A stretch of DNA of 64,000 nt from positions 930,001 through 994,000 of the forward strand of contig NZ_JAKCPW010000001.1 of NCBI RefSeq assembly GCF_021440085.1. Reading direction: 5' to 3'. The DNA comes from Dyadobacter sp. CY261. Its GTDB lineage: Bacteria; Bacteroidota; Bacteroidia; Cytophagales; Spirosomataceae. The position numbers and the translations under genes are program-made. The notes under the pieces were generated by a model. The model did no database searches and had not been told where the DNA came from. It saw only the letters and a program-made list of their open reading frames with translations. Below are positions 35,101-43,426 of this stretch, one piece after another. Each line of letters begins with the position of its first letter. Position 1 is the stretch's first letter.

Positions 35101-35440
35101 ACATACGATGGGCGGGATTGTACGGATTAGCACCACTACCTGTGTTGGAGGCAAGCATCATGAAGCCCCGGGCGACGTAGCCTGTATTGCCACCACCGGA
35201 GCTGGCCGTTGCAGGCACAAACAGGTTGACTTGCCTGTCGGCAGTGATGCCCCATGCGCCCGAACCTTCGCCGAAAGCATAGTTTACGCTGCAAAATACC
35301 GCCATGACGAGCATTGAGATATACAAAATAGTGCGGCTGACCCTTTGTTGGGCAGTTAAGACGAAAAAACGGCCTGGCATCGTTGGCCAGCGTCGGGGGA
35401 ATTCTCCCGTGAAATGTTTACTGGTAGATTCTACTTGCAT
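32171..35440 (-). CDS. Large type IX-secreted, adhesin-like surface protein (DUF11, CshA-like repeat, C-terminal sorting domain)
   Basis: A 1089-residue exported protein. The signal sequence is probably SRTILYISMLVMAVFCSVNY, so translation may start at an ATG at 35380. A long Ser/Thr/Asn/Gly-rich region (70-540) has no named domain. A DUF11 repeat follows (about 548-672, DVDLAVTKSVTPGSASVGET), then a CshA-type fibril repeat (672-775, with ILTNDKLNGG and GIWTYTPGTGEVTFAPEVGF), a fibronectin-like region (912-1005) and a C-terminal type A sorting domain (1013-1089, VWAYPNPASRTLHITG and GMYLVKIVTKDG). It should be carried through the outer membrane by PorSS/T9SS and fixed at the cell surface. It stands alone, preceded by a CRP-type palindrome. 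Confidence 0.9.
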   Translation of the reverse strand: MQVESTSKHFTGEFPRRWPTMPGRFFVLTAQQRVSRTILYISMLVMAVFCSVNYAFGEGSGAWGITADRQVNLFVPATASSGGGNTGYVARGFMMLASNTGSGANPYNPAHRMYVWVKAGETVFYGFRTASGSSTINFNWYYDNSSTGYYPTATTSPNRVLRQAQGITQGSGGATGRPSNAAAATTGPSQVTGNGYNAQSFTNNTGSDRAFWVEIESNNLEFNYWDITVASGSAGNYTRQNGRVYCKYWSVVNDLPTTVGSSNTNSSPANFGFYIPIDNTYTPANDFYIKYANFGGSNSGYAIFFANLDGPRNNLTFEQNRRSINGVSSNAHFPLFLTNPDASVWPSSPFPVATFEAVFSRRPGSSPVAGQADFTVNIDNPSIVDILIDLNGNQFFDGNDVIISNEYNAAGTYQMHWDGKDGNGADVPTGTAIHFVSSLLFYPVHFPIYDMEQSLGISIKHVRPLRSGTTPINDKLYWDDTGITRANIPSTSTLSPRSVQVNVTGVLGPDHKWWANGDNGFSQNNTINTWTGAYNDEIVRELVFNYTSDVDLAVTKSVTPGSASVGETVTFTIEATNLPLPENAGNPLTATGVIVTDEIPDGYTFESVVVSKGSWDEATETWLIGTLDENEVATMTVTARVKATGPYLNTVIIQGNENDDNQENNKDDAVVVTPPIADDDQDLANPSGTIVTLNILTNDKLNGGAVPAPGDVTVDIDPSTGGIQHSLTVTGQGIWTYTPGTGEVTFAPEVGFSGNPTAINYTLTEIATGLSDVATITVTYLQPPNSDNHNTSIAKPEVNDVILLNGISGNPPVVSGSDPEDGTYTGNTGTITNPQGVIITSLPTNGDLYYDGSLVTATEVTNYFVFTNPTLFSIKMTGSGYALTSFQYAYVDSHGMDDKSPATYTLTWEGKLPVTLVSFEAVSRESQVHLSWKTSQETNASHFDVERSNDAKTWNKVAETAAIGDSRESNSYTAIDKAPLSGTNYYRLKTVDRDHTFAYSRTVSVDLENIGMKVWAYPNPASRTLHITGVDPQSISHVSLANASGQIVAQFDTVSEKGIDLGQFSSGMYLVKIVTKDGSHTVRKIVVSK

Positions 35441-35489
35441 AGCTGATATGAGGGGGTATTTGATTATGGATAATACAACACAATGCCAT

Positions 35490-35507
35490 CTGTGAGCGGG
35501 CTCACAG
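35490..35507. promoter_or_regulatory. CRP-type palindrome TGTGA-N6-TCACA
   Basis: CTGTGAGC-GG-GCTCACAG is a perfect 8-base inverted repeat and contains an exact match to the enterobacterial CRP consensus TGTGA-N6-TCACA (35491-35506). It lies 50 bases upstream of the annotated start of the type IX surface protein (minus strand). A Crp/Fnr-family protein binding it is a reasonable inference. Confidence 0.5.
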
Positions 35508-36153
35508 AGGTTCTGTTTTTGACAGTGTACAAGGATTTTCAGGCGAATTATCTCACACCCATTGACAAGGCGTATCAGTCAGGCACTTCCTGATGACAAG
35601 CCTTACTTTTGGCGCAATTGACCTGAATGTTTGAACGAATAGGAGCACTTTTGCAATCGTAATTACTCGACATCGCGAGCGGCTTCAAACCGGCTTTTCT
35701 ATTTGGTGAAGACAGTCTGCTAAGTGTGTGGGTCTCCTACAACTATTTGCTTTGGAGCTTAATAAGTGGGTTTGGCGTTTAAAAAAAACGCCTTTGTATA
35801 ACGTCACAAGTATAGACGTTTATAGTAGTCAATTTTCGATTTTGGGGTGAGCGTGCGCAATTGCAGGGTGTAGTATGCTCTTTATGGGGAGAAGATTTTG
35901 ATCTATCAAATGACTTTGGTAGCCATTGAATTTTTACTACAAATTCTTGTTAAAATCAAGATATAGAGCTTGTAAAGCCTATGACTACAATTGGCGAGAA
36001 GATATCTAGGAGGACTTCTATGTGTACTTTGGCCGATGATATTGCTAAAAGATACGGCCGTTTGAAAGTGGTACCCGACACACTCGAAGGTATTTTTCGG
36101 GCCTGAGTAACGAGGCGATTCTCGGGCGGAAGCCGTGGCCGGCAGTAAAAAGG

Positions 36154-36198
36154 AAGGTCTGTTCATCAAATTGCCTTTGCAAGATGAGAACAGACCTT
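36154..36198 (-). terminator. Terminator of the methyltransferase gene
   Basis: AAGGTCTGTTC (36154-36164) and GAACAGACCTT (36188-36198) form an 11-base stem 13 bases after the stop codon. On the minus strand it is followed by CCTTTTTAC. Confidence 0.75.
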
Positions 36199-36210
36199 TT
36201 CACAAACTTA

Positions 36211-37035
36211 TTAACGAAGGACCGTCACTTTCAGGAATGTGGCGGGAATTGAAGTCGAATTTTTGTCCGTACTCTGATTTTGGCTTTCGAACAAAGTTTC
36301 CAGCTCTCGTTGAAGATCGGCTTCCTTCCCACTTTTTTCCGCCGCTTCAAATGCATTCATGGTAGGACCGTAGTATTTTCTGAAAGTTTCAAGAAATACA
36401 GCCGGGGAGAAAGGCGCCTGAAATGTAAATGTTTCTCTTTCGAATGAGATGTTCTCTTTCAATGCGCCAGCGGCAACAAAACGCTCTGTTACATTGCTTT
36501 CCATGCCCCATAGCATCGGACTTACAAAACCCTCCGGCGGTGCAGGCGTGTAGGCAGAGCTCACTTTCAGGATCTGTGCGACCAGCGTCGGATCACCCGG
36601 TATCCAGTTGCCCATGACGATCTTGCCGCCGGGACGCGTGACGCGAAACATTTCTTTTGCCACATCAAATGGTTGGGGTGCAAACATGGCACCAAAAATG
36701 CTCACAACCAGATCGAACGTTTCATCCTCAATGTCATTCAAATCGATTGCATCGCCTTCCCGAAATGTTATATTGGTCAGCCCCTCTGCCTTTACGCGTG
36801 CATTGCCGGCTTCAACAAGGTTCCTTGCAATATCGACGCCCTGAACATTTGCGCCGAGTCTGGCGGCAGGTATAGCGGTGGTGCCGTCGCCGCAGCCAAG
36901 ATCCAGAACTTCGAGACCTTCTTTAATTCCTAATTTTGCTACCAGCGCGGAACCGCTTTCGCGCATTGTTTCTGCAAGACGGGTGAAATCACCTTTTTCC
37001 CAAAGTGCTTTGTTTGCGTTCATTTTATTTTTCAT
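36211..37035 (-). CDS. Class I SAM-dependent methyltransferase
   Basis: A 274-residue cytoplasmic methyltransferase. VLDLGCGDGTTAIPAARLGA (about residues 43-62) is the S-adenosylmethionine motif I, VQGVDIA motif post I, and TRPGGKIVMGNW motif III, in the usual order for the UbiE/Methyltransf_11 group. The C-terminal 100 residues form the substrate lid. Relatives methylate small molecules such as quinones or steroids, and some are simply uncharacterised. It is monocistronic. The CATCTTTG sequence upstream of the start resembles a -7 box, with the first base different. Confidence 0.88.
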   Translation of the reverse strand: MKNKMNANKALWEKGDFTRLAETMRESGSALVAKLGIKEGLEVLDLGCGDGTTAIPAARLGANVQGVDIARNLVEAGNARVKAEGLTNITFREGDAIDLNDIEDETFDLVVSIFGAMFAPQPFDVAKEMFRVTRPGGKIVMGNWIPGDPTLVAQILKVSSAYTPAPPEGFVSPMLWGMESNVTERFVAAGALKENISFERETFTFQAPFSPAVFLETFRKYYGPTMNAFEAAEKSGKEADLQRELETLFESQNQSTDKNSTSIPATFLKVTVLR

Positions 37036-37202
37036 GTTTAAAGATAATTAACGCTGCAAAGATGCGGCGGAGCGGACGTATGAAACTTGTAATGATGAAG
37101 CATATTCAGGTAATTATGCGTCACATGCGTCGACCTGGCAGTCTGCGCTCATAACTACCTGGATCTGCATCCGAATTACAATCCGGGCCGAATGACGCCA
37201 TT

Positions 37203-37210
37203 TAGTTTTG
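37203..37210 (+). promoter_or_regulatory. -7 box upstream of the DUF3455 lipoprotein gene
   Basis: TAGTTTTG matches the TAnnTTTG consensus exactly, and lies 54 bases before the start codon of the lipoprotein gene. No clear -33 TTTG is found 19-21 bases further upstream. Confidence 0.4.
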
Positions 37211-37264
37211 TAATCGGCTAAATCAACCCGGACTTAGTCAAATCATTTACATTGAAAATTAGCT

Positions 37265-37879
37265 ATGAAAAACAACCTCTTTCTCCGCCGTAGCGGACAC
37301 CTGCTTGCTTTTGTTATTCTTTTGGGCTTCTTCGGTGCCTGCACGGATCACGAGGCGCCCGAACCGCCAACCCCGGCTGAGCACATTCTGGCTAGCGAAA
37401 ACCTGGCGATACCCGGCGTTTTTTCGCTTCCTCCAAATCAACCAGGTTATGAACGCGTCGCTACCTATTACGCTGTGGGCGTACAGAAATACAAAGCGCA
37501 AGAAAAGGCAGGGACCAATCCTGTACAGTACGAATGGGTTTTTGTAGCGCCGGAAGCAGACCTTTTTGATACTTCAAATGCCAAGATAGGTACGCATTAT
37601 GCCGGTCCGACGTGGAAAATCTCAGGTACCGGCCATATGATCATGGGGCAGGCATTCAGTCCTGCAAAAACTTTTTCAAATGACCCGAACAGCATTGACT
37701 GGTTGTTGCTGAGCAATAAAGCAGGACAAGACCCGACCGGTATTTTCCAGGGTGTGGGCTACATTTTCAGGATCGCGACAACCGGAGGGAGAGCCCCGGC
37801 CGCCCCTCCGGCCGACTTAACCTCCACGGCCGATGTGCCTTATACCGCAGTTTACCGGTTCGTGAAACAGATCCTTTAA
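37265..37879 (+). CDS. DUF3455-family lipoprotein
   Basis: A 204-residue exported protein. The signal peptide ends in the lipobox GFFGAC, giving lipidated Cys26. The mature part fits the DUF3455 family: RVATYYAVGVQKYKA, YEWVFVAPEADLFD, KIGTHYAGPTWKISGTGHMI and a closing YIFRIATTGG. No biochemical role is known for the family, which occurs in bacteria and fungi. It is a single-gene unit with its own promoter-like box and a large hairpin after it. Confidence 0.82.
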   Translation: MKNNLFLRRSGHLLAFVILLGFFGACTDHEAPEPPTPAEHILASENLAIPGVFSLPPNQPGYERVATYYAVGVQKYKAQEKAGTNPVQYEWVFVAPEADLFDTSNAKIGTHYAGPTWKISGTGHMIMGQAFSPAKTFSNDPNSIDWLLLSNKAGQDPTGIFQGVGYIFRIATTGGRAPAAPPADLTSTADVPYTAVYRFVKQIL

Positions 37880-37913
37880 TTACGCTTATTTTAATTATTA
37901 TTATTATTTTCTT

Positions 37914-37956
37914 TTTGGGGAAACCTCTGCGGAATATCCGTGGGTGTTTCCCCAAA
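37914..37956. terminator. Long hairpin after the DUF3455 gene
   Basis: TTTGGGGAAAC (37914-37924) and GTTTCCCCAAA (37946-37956) pair perfectly over 11 bases around a loop that is itself partly self-complementary. The T tract on the plus strand is weak; it works better in the minus direction. Confidence 0.6.
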
Positions 37957-38192
37957 TTCTTGTTTAACCTCTTGCAGCCATTATTCCTCTGAACCTGCTC
38001 CGTATTTCCGCTGTAAGTTACGTTCGGATGAAATTTTTCTACATTTTTCCATGTGGATTGTGCGTAGCTTTCTGCTAACTTATCGGGGCGGATAAGTAGG
38101 TTAGTTGCTGAAGGGCTTAAATAATTGTACAAAAACGAATATGCATCTTTGCCTCCGGGCACCATCCTAAGTGAGAAACTGATCTTGAAGCA

Positions 38193-40265
38193 ATGAACAA
38201 CCGATCTAGCCTGGTACTAAGCTGCTTTCAATGCAGGATTATTCTGATTGTTCTGGTTTTAACAGTAAGCTTTATAAGATGCAAACAGTCGCAGAAAGGT
38301 GAACATCACGTTCAATTAAAAGCATGGATCGATAGCCTCGACCGTAATTCGCGGGAAATAGGGATCCAGAAGACGATTGCCAGTCTCGATTCGCTCGTCG
38401 CCTCACTGGACAAAAAAGATTTACACGATAGCATCGCCTACTATAAGTTTATGAAGGTGTTGAGTCATCGCGATTCCACGATGGCAGATGTCGCGCTCAT
38501 TTACACCGATAGCCTTCTTCGGTTGTTCACATCCGCGCACGTTCGCGAACAGAACCCGACCGATTATTCCAAAGCACTGCTTTTAAAAGGGGACGATCTG
38601 TTGAAGCAAAAGGAATATTATCTGGCATATCGCAACTACTACAAGGGTAAATCATTTTTGACGTCACTCGGCGAAATCTGCGAATGTGCACGGTATAGCA
38701 GCCGGATCGCGAACATTTCTTTCAAAGAAGAAAACTATTATCAAGCTATCGAATATTGGCAGCAGGAACTAAAAGAATTAGCTGAATGCAAGGGAACGGA
38801 TTTTCAGCTGGAATTTATTGAGCAGCAGGGAAGTATGCGAAATATCGGCATTGCGTATCTGCGTTTGAATGAGCCCGACAAGGCGCTTACCTACTTTGAT
38901 AAGGCGAGCCGATTTATCAACGGCAACGCAGGCCGGTTCCCGCGGGAGCAAAACTTCATCAAGTTTTCACGTATTGTTATTTTAAGAAATCAAGCCGAAG
39001 CCTATGCTTTAAAAGGGAATGCCATTGTGGCCGAAAGACTTATTAAGAAATGTCTCGAACACGACCCAAATATTGAGTGGTCTATTGACGTAGAGCAGGA
39101 GTCTCGTCGGATATTAGCACAAATATATATTGACAAAAAAGAGTATGACAAAGCGCAGGAACAGCTGGATACCCTGAGTCGCCTGCCTGCTGCAACAAAG
39201 GACGCGGCGACAGCCGGTTTATATCAAAGATTACAGGCTGCTATCTGGCTGGGACACGGGGATTTTGAGAAAGCCAGTAAACTATTAATGGCCCATATCG
39301 AAACGGATCGTAAAAGGAAACTGAGGAGCAATGCAGAGAAAAAAAGAAATGTCGGACAGCTTTTGCAACAAATTCAGCGCGAACAGGAAATAGAACTGGC
39401 TGCTGAGAAAGATGCCCGGGAAGATCTGATCCTGAAATTTGCCGTTCTGATTTCAATCGCCATGAGTGTGATCGTATACCTTATCTGGCGTAATGCGAAG
39501 AAAAATATTGCTAACCTACATGCGGTAACAAAGTTGAACGGTGTAATTACGCAGAGCAATATCGCCCTTCAGGATACCGTCAACGCATTGGAACAAGCCG
39601 AAATGGAGAAGGAAGACGTGCTGCGGATCGTCGCACATGATTTAAGGAACCCGATCGCCGCGATGATTTCGGCTTCGGATATGCTCTTCTGGGACCAGGT
39701 TCCCTCGGATGAACAAGCCATGATCATCGACGTCATTCAGCAGTCGGGGCAGCTGGCATTTGGATTGATTGGACAAATATTGCAGTCCAGCCCGGATCGG
39801 AAAAAGATTATCAAAAGTGAGGAGGACCTGGCAGAAATAATCCAGTCTTGCATTGATATGCTGAGTTATAAAGGAAAAGAGAAGAAACAGACCATTTACT
39901 ACGATTATGCGGAAGCGATGGTACCTGTTGACAGGGAAAAGATCTGGCGTGTATTTTCCAATCTATTGAGTAATGCAGTGAAGTTCTCCCCGGCAGAAAG
40001 CGCCATTCAAGTGAATCTTCAAAAACGATCGGATACCATGCTGCTGACCATTGAAGACAAAGGGATCGGCATTCCGGAAGATCTCAAAGGACAGATTTTC
40101 CTTCATTCAAATGTTGCCAGAAGAACCGGGACTGCCGGTGAGCAATCCTTTGGTATCGGCCTTTCTATTTGCAAGCAAATTGTCGAGGCACATGAAGGAA
40201 AAATCTGGTTTGAGTCTATTGGCGGTGTTGGAACTACATTTTTTGTGGAGCTACCGGTTAATTGA
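38193..40265 (+). CDS. TPR-domain lipoprotein/membrane histidine kinase
   Basis: A 690-residue sensor kinase. The N terminus has a lipobox-like SFIRC (Cys30), then about 330 residues of tetratricopeptide-like helices outside the membrane (YYLAYRNYYKGKSFL, MRNIGIAYLRLNEPDKALTY, RRILAQIYIDKKEYDKAQEQ). A transmembrane helix at about 410-428 leads into a coiled coil, a HisKA domain with the phosphoacceptor in VAHDLRNPIAAM (His482) and a complete HATPase (NLLSNAVKFSP, DKGIGIP, FGIGLSICKQIVEAHEG). No response regulator is adjacent. Such TPR kinases are common in Bacteroidota and mostly orphan; the stimulus is unknown. Confidence 0.9.
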   Translation: MNNRSSLVLSCFQCRIILIVLVLTVSFIRCKQSQKGEHHVQLKAWIDSLDRNSREIGIQKTIASLDSLVASLDKKDLHDSIAYYKFMKVLSHRDSTMADVALIYTDSLLRLFTSAHVREQNPTDYSKALLLKGDDLLKQKEYYLAYRNYYKGKSFLTSLGEICECARYSSRIANISFKEENYYQAIEYWQQELKELAECKGTDFQLEFIEQQGSMRNIGIAYLRLNEPDKALTYFDKASRFINGNAGRFPREQNFIKFSRIVILRNQAEAYALKGNAIVAERLIKKCLEHDPNIEWSIDVEQESRRILAQIYIDKKEYDKAQEQLDTLSRLPAATKDAATAGLYQRLQAAIWLGHGDFEKASKLLMAHIETDRKRKLRSNAEKKRNVGQLLQQIQREQEIELAAEKDAREDLILKFAVLISIAMSVIVYLIWRNAKKNIANLHAVTKLNGVITQSNIALQDTVNALEQAEMEKEDVLRIVAHDLRNPIAAMISASDMLFWDQVPSDEQAMIIDVIQQSGQLAFGLIGQILQSSPDRKKIIKSEEDLAEIIQSCIDMLSYKGKEKKQTIYYDYAEAMVPVDREKIWRVFSNLLSNAVKFSPAESAIQVNLQKRSDTMLLTIEDKGIGIPEDLKGQIFLHSNVARRTGTAGEQSFGIGLSICKQIVEAHEGKIWFESIGGVGTTFFVELPVN

Positions 40266-40303
40266 AGGGGCAGAAGGCGTTACCCTGGCTTACCAGGGTG
40301 CCG

Positions 40304-41854
40304 TTACTCTTGAACCTCAGGTTTTGTCAGCACACGCGCGAGGTTCTCTCTCGCGGGGCCGGTAAGAACGGTCCCATCTGTGTCGAAACGCGCTCCGTGA
40401 CAAGGGCAGTCCCAGCTTTTTTCAGAATTATTCCAGTGGACAATGCATTTGGTATGCGTGCAAACCGGATCGAGCGCCTGTATGTTGCCATTCGGGTCCC
40501 TGTAAATGGCCAGCTTTTGACCGTCATATTCCACCACTTCGCCAGAATCGACCGGCAGTTGGGAAACAGACTTAATATCTTCCAGCCCGAGGCGGTCACC
40601 GATGAATCGGGCAACAACATCAACACCTTCTTTAACTACTTCGGCGAAGCCGGCAATGGGTTTGATGCGTGCCGGGTTGTACAATTCTTCATACACGCTT
40701 TTGCCCTGTATGATCAGGTCGCTGAGCACCATTGCCGAGACAGTTCCCAGGATCATGCCGTTTCCACTGAAACCGGTTGCTGCATAAATGCCATCGGAAG
40801 CACCCGGAAGTTTCCCGATATAGGGCAGGCCATCGGCTGGGACATAATACTGTGCCGACCATTGGGTAAATATGTCTTTTACAGGATAGCACTGCCTGGT
40901 GAAAGCGATCAGATCTGCAAAAGACTGCTCCGGATCTCCGTGACCGGTCTTATGATCATGGCCGCCGGCTACCAGATACTTTTGCCCGTCGATCATATGG
41001 GTCCTGAAATAGTGGTAGGGCTCTTGCATATCATAAACCAGATCTTCGGGGTAAGCATCGCTTGTCAAAGTTGCAGCGATGACATAGCTACGATAGGGGG
41101 CATTTCTAAAGTGCAGCACATTTACCCCACCTGGTGGGATATGGGTAGCATAAACGATGGCCTTTGCCTTGATTTTCGCCGAGGGTGCTGAGGCAATATG
41201 AAAGCCATCCAGGGTCTGTACATCTTGGATAAGTGTATTTTCCAAAACAACCCCTCCAAGATTGCGAAACTCAGTTTGCAGGGCCAAAATGTATTTTAAA
41301 GGATGAAACTGCGCCTGGCGGCCGAAGACAATCGCTTTTTGGAAGTCGACTGTAACAGGAACCTGGTTACTTACCCGGACCTCGACACCGACCTTCAAGG
41401 AACTATTGAGGATATCGTCGAGCTCTTTGGTTTCTTTGTCGGTTTGCGAATACACGTACCCATTTTTCCACTCAAAATCGCAATCAATCTGATAGATATT
41501 CACCAGTTCGTGGATCAGATCCACCGACTCGGCAATGGAATCTGCAAATTGTTGGGCAGCATCCTCGCTAAAAGCGCTTTCCACTTCGGCGAAGGTAGTA
41601 TCTGCAAAGGTATTGATATGCGCGGTGGTGCCGCCGGTGGTCCCGTATCCGGGATTGTGGGCATCGGCAATAGCGCACTGCATACCGGCCTTTTGTAGCA
41701 ATAAAGCGGTCGTTATGCCGGTAATGCCCGCGCCGACTATCAGCACATCATAAGTTTGCGATGGATCAAAAGCCCTATGCTCGTGATCGTTAGATATATT
41801 TTTTTGCCAAAGACTTTGGTTGCGGCCGTCGCGTGTGTTCTGATTGACTCCCAT
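40304..41854 (-). CDS. FAD-dependent oxidoreductase fused to a Rieske [2Fe-2S] domain
   Basis: A 516-residue protein. Residues 35-400 are a DAO/glycine-oxidase-type flavoprotein (YDVLIVGAGITGITTALLLQ, GYGTTGGTTAHI, ADGLPYIGKLPGASDGIYAA, GFSGNGMILG). The C-terminal 100 residues are a Rieske domain whose ligands CTH and CPCH (Cys465, His467, Cys483, His486) are all present. The flavin part probably oxidises an amine and the cluster passes electrons on. ATG at 41854 is preferred to a TTG three codons upstream. It is convergent with the kinase gene and divergent from the yihY-like gene; substrate and acceptor are unknown. Confidence 0.88.
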   Translation of the reverse strand: MGVNQNTRDGRNQSLWQKNISNDHEHRAFDPSQTYDVLIVGAGITGITTALLLQKAGMQCAIADAHNPGYGTTGGTTAHINTFADTTFAEVESAFSEDAAQQFADSIAESVDLIHELVNIYQIDCDFEWKNGYVYSQTDKETKELDDILNSSLKVGVEVRVSNQVPVTVDFQKAIVFGRQAQFHPLKYILALQTEFRNLGGVVLENTLIQDVQTLDGFHIASAPSAKIKAKAIVYATHIPPGGVNVLHFRNAPYRSYVIAATLTSDAYPEDLVYDMQEPYHYFRTHMIDGQKYLVAGGHDHKTGHGDPEQSFADLIAFTRQCYPVKDIFTQWSAQYYVPADGLPYIGKLPGASDGIYAATGFSGNGMILGTVSAMVLSDLIIQGKSVYEELYNPARIKPIAGFAEVVKEGVDVVARFIGDRLGLEDIKSVSQLPVDSGEVVEYDGQKLAIYRDPNGNIQALDPVCTHTKCIVHWNNSEKSWDCPCHGARFDTDGTVLTGPARENLARVLTKPEVQE

Positions 41855-42045
41855 TTGTAACAAGGTTTTTAGGGCGGTTCTTAAACTAAAATCGTACCAC
41901 CGTCGTGTAGATCGGGCTCCCGTCCGGGCATAGGCATTCAGGCTTGGTAAGGTCTTTGTATAGGATCGCCCATCTCACAGACGGAAATCCAGGATGTGAG
42001 AGGCACTGTCGGGTTGACAGGAATGAAACCAACTTAGCAAAGACA

Positions 42046-43323
42046 ATGGGCCACTTTAAAAACATTTTTTTGGTACTGAAAGAGACGTTTTCAGAGTTTT
42101 CGGATGACAATGTGCTTAAACTGAGTGCAGCTTTATCCTACTACACAGTCTTCTCGTTAGCACCGATGCTCTTGCTGATCATTTCTATCGTAAGCTTCTT
42201 TTTCGGCAGGGAAGCATTTGAGGGAGAGCTTTATGGGCAGATCCGTGGACTTTTAGGGACACAAGCGGCCACCCAGTTACAGGAGCTCATCAAAAATGCT
42301 GCGATCAGTGATAAATCGACCACCGCCGCGATCATTGGCGGTGTTACGCTGCTCATTGGGGCAACCGGGGTTTTCGCTGAGATCCAGGACTCGATCAATT
42401 ATATCTGGTCCATCAAATCCAAACCTCGGAAAGGTTGGGTGCAGTACCTGAAAAACAGACTGTTGTCTTTTTCGATGATCGTCACGCTGGGCTTTTTGCT
42501 CGTCGTTACGCTGGGCGTCAATACGGTCGTTGACCTGCTAAGTGCGAGACTCGAACACTACTTCTCCGAGGTCTCAGTAATCATTTTCTCAGTATTGAAC
42601 GTTGTCCTCGTGCTGGTGATTATCACTGCGCTCTTTGCGGTTGTATTCAAAATTCTGCCCGACGGGCATGTCCGGTGGAAAGAATGTCTCATCGGAGCAG
42701 GCTTCACCTCCCTGCTGTTTGCGATCGGGAAGCTGGCAATCAGTTTCTATTTGGGCAGTTCTGACCTTGGTGCAACGTATGGTGCATCTGCATCTATTGT
42801 TATCCTGCTCACCTGGATTTACTATTCCTCCATCATTCTTTATTTCGGTGCCGAATTTACGAAGGTGTATGCCAAATCTGACGGGCATGAAATCACTCCC
42901 AACGAGCATGCCGTTCTCATGGTCAGACAAGAGGTGCAGCAACCTGCGGGCGGTGACCCATCCTCAAAGAAAGAATCGTTTAGTCTTAACCCTGCGGTAC
43001 TTTCGAACACGTTGTTCCAACGGGTAAGTCATTTTATTGATGAAAAACTGGATTCTATCCGCGCTGAAATTAATAACAAGGTTTCCAGGGCGACCTCACC
43101 GATCGTTTATTACCTGCTGATGTCGTTGCTCGGCTTTGTCATACTTGTTACCATCCTGGTAATTGCCGGGCATTTCTTAAACAGCTGGCTAGATAGCGAT
43201 TATCTTGGCTTTGTAATTCTGTTGGCTTTGATGGTCATTGCGTTGGTCGTGCATCTACTTTTCCGAAAACAATTTCAACAACTAATAAGCAAACTGCTGT
43301 TCAGGTTGGGGAAAGGGAAATAG
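42046..43323 (+). CDS. YihY/BrkB-family inner-membrane protein
   Basis: A 425-residue membrane protein of the YihY (formerly RNase BN-annotated) family. DDNVLKLSAALSYYTVFSLA opens the domain, followed by GATGVFAEIQDSINYIW, KILPDGHVRWKECLIGAGFT and YGASASIVILLTWIYYSSII, about six helices. A C-terminal extension of about 130 residues adds two more helices and a coiled segment, longer than E. coli YihY. The start at 42046 matches the family; a longer frame exists upstream. The transport substrate is unsettled, with lipid transport proposed for family members. It heads the carbohydrate region but is probably transcribed alone. Confidence 0.85.
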   Translation: MGHFKNIFLVLKETFSEFSDDNVLKLSAALSYYTVFSLAPMLLLIISIVSFFFGREAFEGELYGQIRGLLGTQAATQLQELIKNAAISDKSTTAAIIGGVTLLIGATGVFAEIQDSINYIWSIKSKPRKGWVQYLKNRLLSFSMIVTLGFLLVVTLGVNTVVDLLSARLEHYFSEVSVIIFSVLNVVLVLVIITALFAVVFKILPDGHVRWKECLIGAGFTSLLFAIGKLAISFYLGSSDLGATYGASASIVILLTWIYYSSIILYFGAEFTKVYAKSDGHEITPNEHAVLMVRQEVQQPAGGDPSSKKESFSLNPAVLSNTLFQRVSHFIDEKLDSIRAEINNKVSRATSPIVYYLLMSLLGFVILVTILVIAGHFLNSWLDSDYLGFVILLALMVIALVVHLLFRKQFQQLISKLLFRLGKGK

Positions 43324-43426
43324 GTTTATTGTGTATTTAAGCCAAAACCACATAAAATTTGGTCTAAAAGCTGCTGGCATAATTCTTATTGAGCCTGTCG
43401 AGTTTCTAATTTGACAATCATTACTT

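Larger units (their letters stand above)
35441..36210. other. 770-base gap without a convincing gene
   Basis: It holds the upstream region of the type IX protein, a CRP-type palindrome (35490-35507), a GGCGTTT/AAACGCC hairpin (35774-35792) and the methyltransferase terminator. A 28-codon frame at 36020-36106, preceded by AGGAGG and beginning MCTLADDIAKRYGRL, is the only protein-like stretch; its MC start recalls SRAP peptidases but it is far too short to assign. Confidence 0.4.

Noticed and set aside
36020-36106. A 28-codon frame starting MCTLADDIAKRYGRL as an SRAP (YedK) gene
   Set aside because: The MC start is suggestive, but it is far too short, no continuation is found in any frame, and the resemblance could be chance.
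35906-36169. An 87-codon minus-strand frame in the gap before the methyltransferase
   Set aside because: Its sequence is not protein-like and it overlaps the methyltransferase terminator.
40262-41191. A 309-codon plus-strand reading frame
   Set aside because: It lies antisense to the FAD-Rieske gene, whose motifs are unambiguous; its translation is rich in unlikely Cys/His/Arg mixtures and shows no domain.
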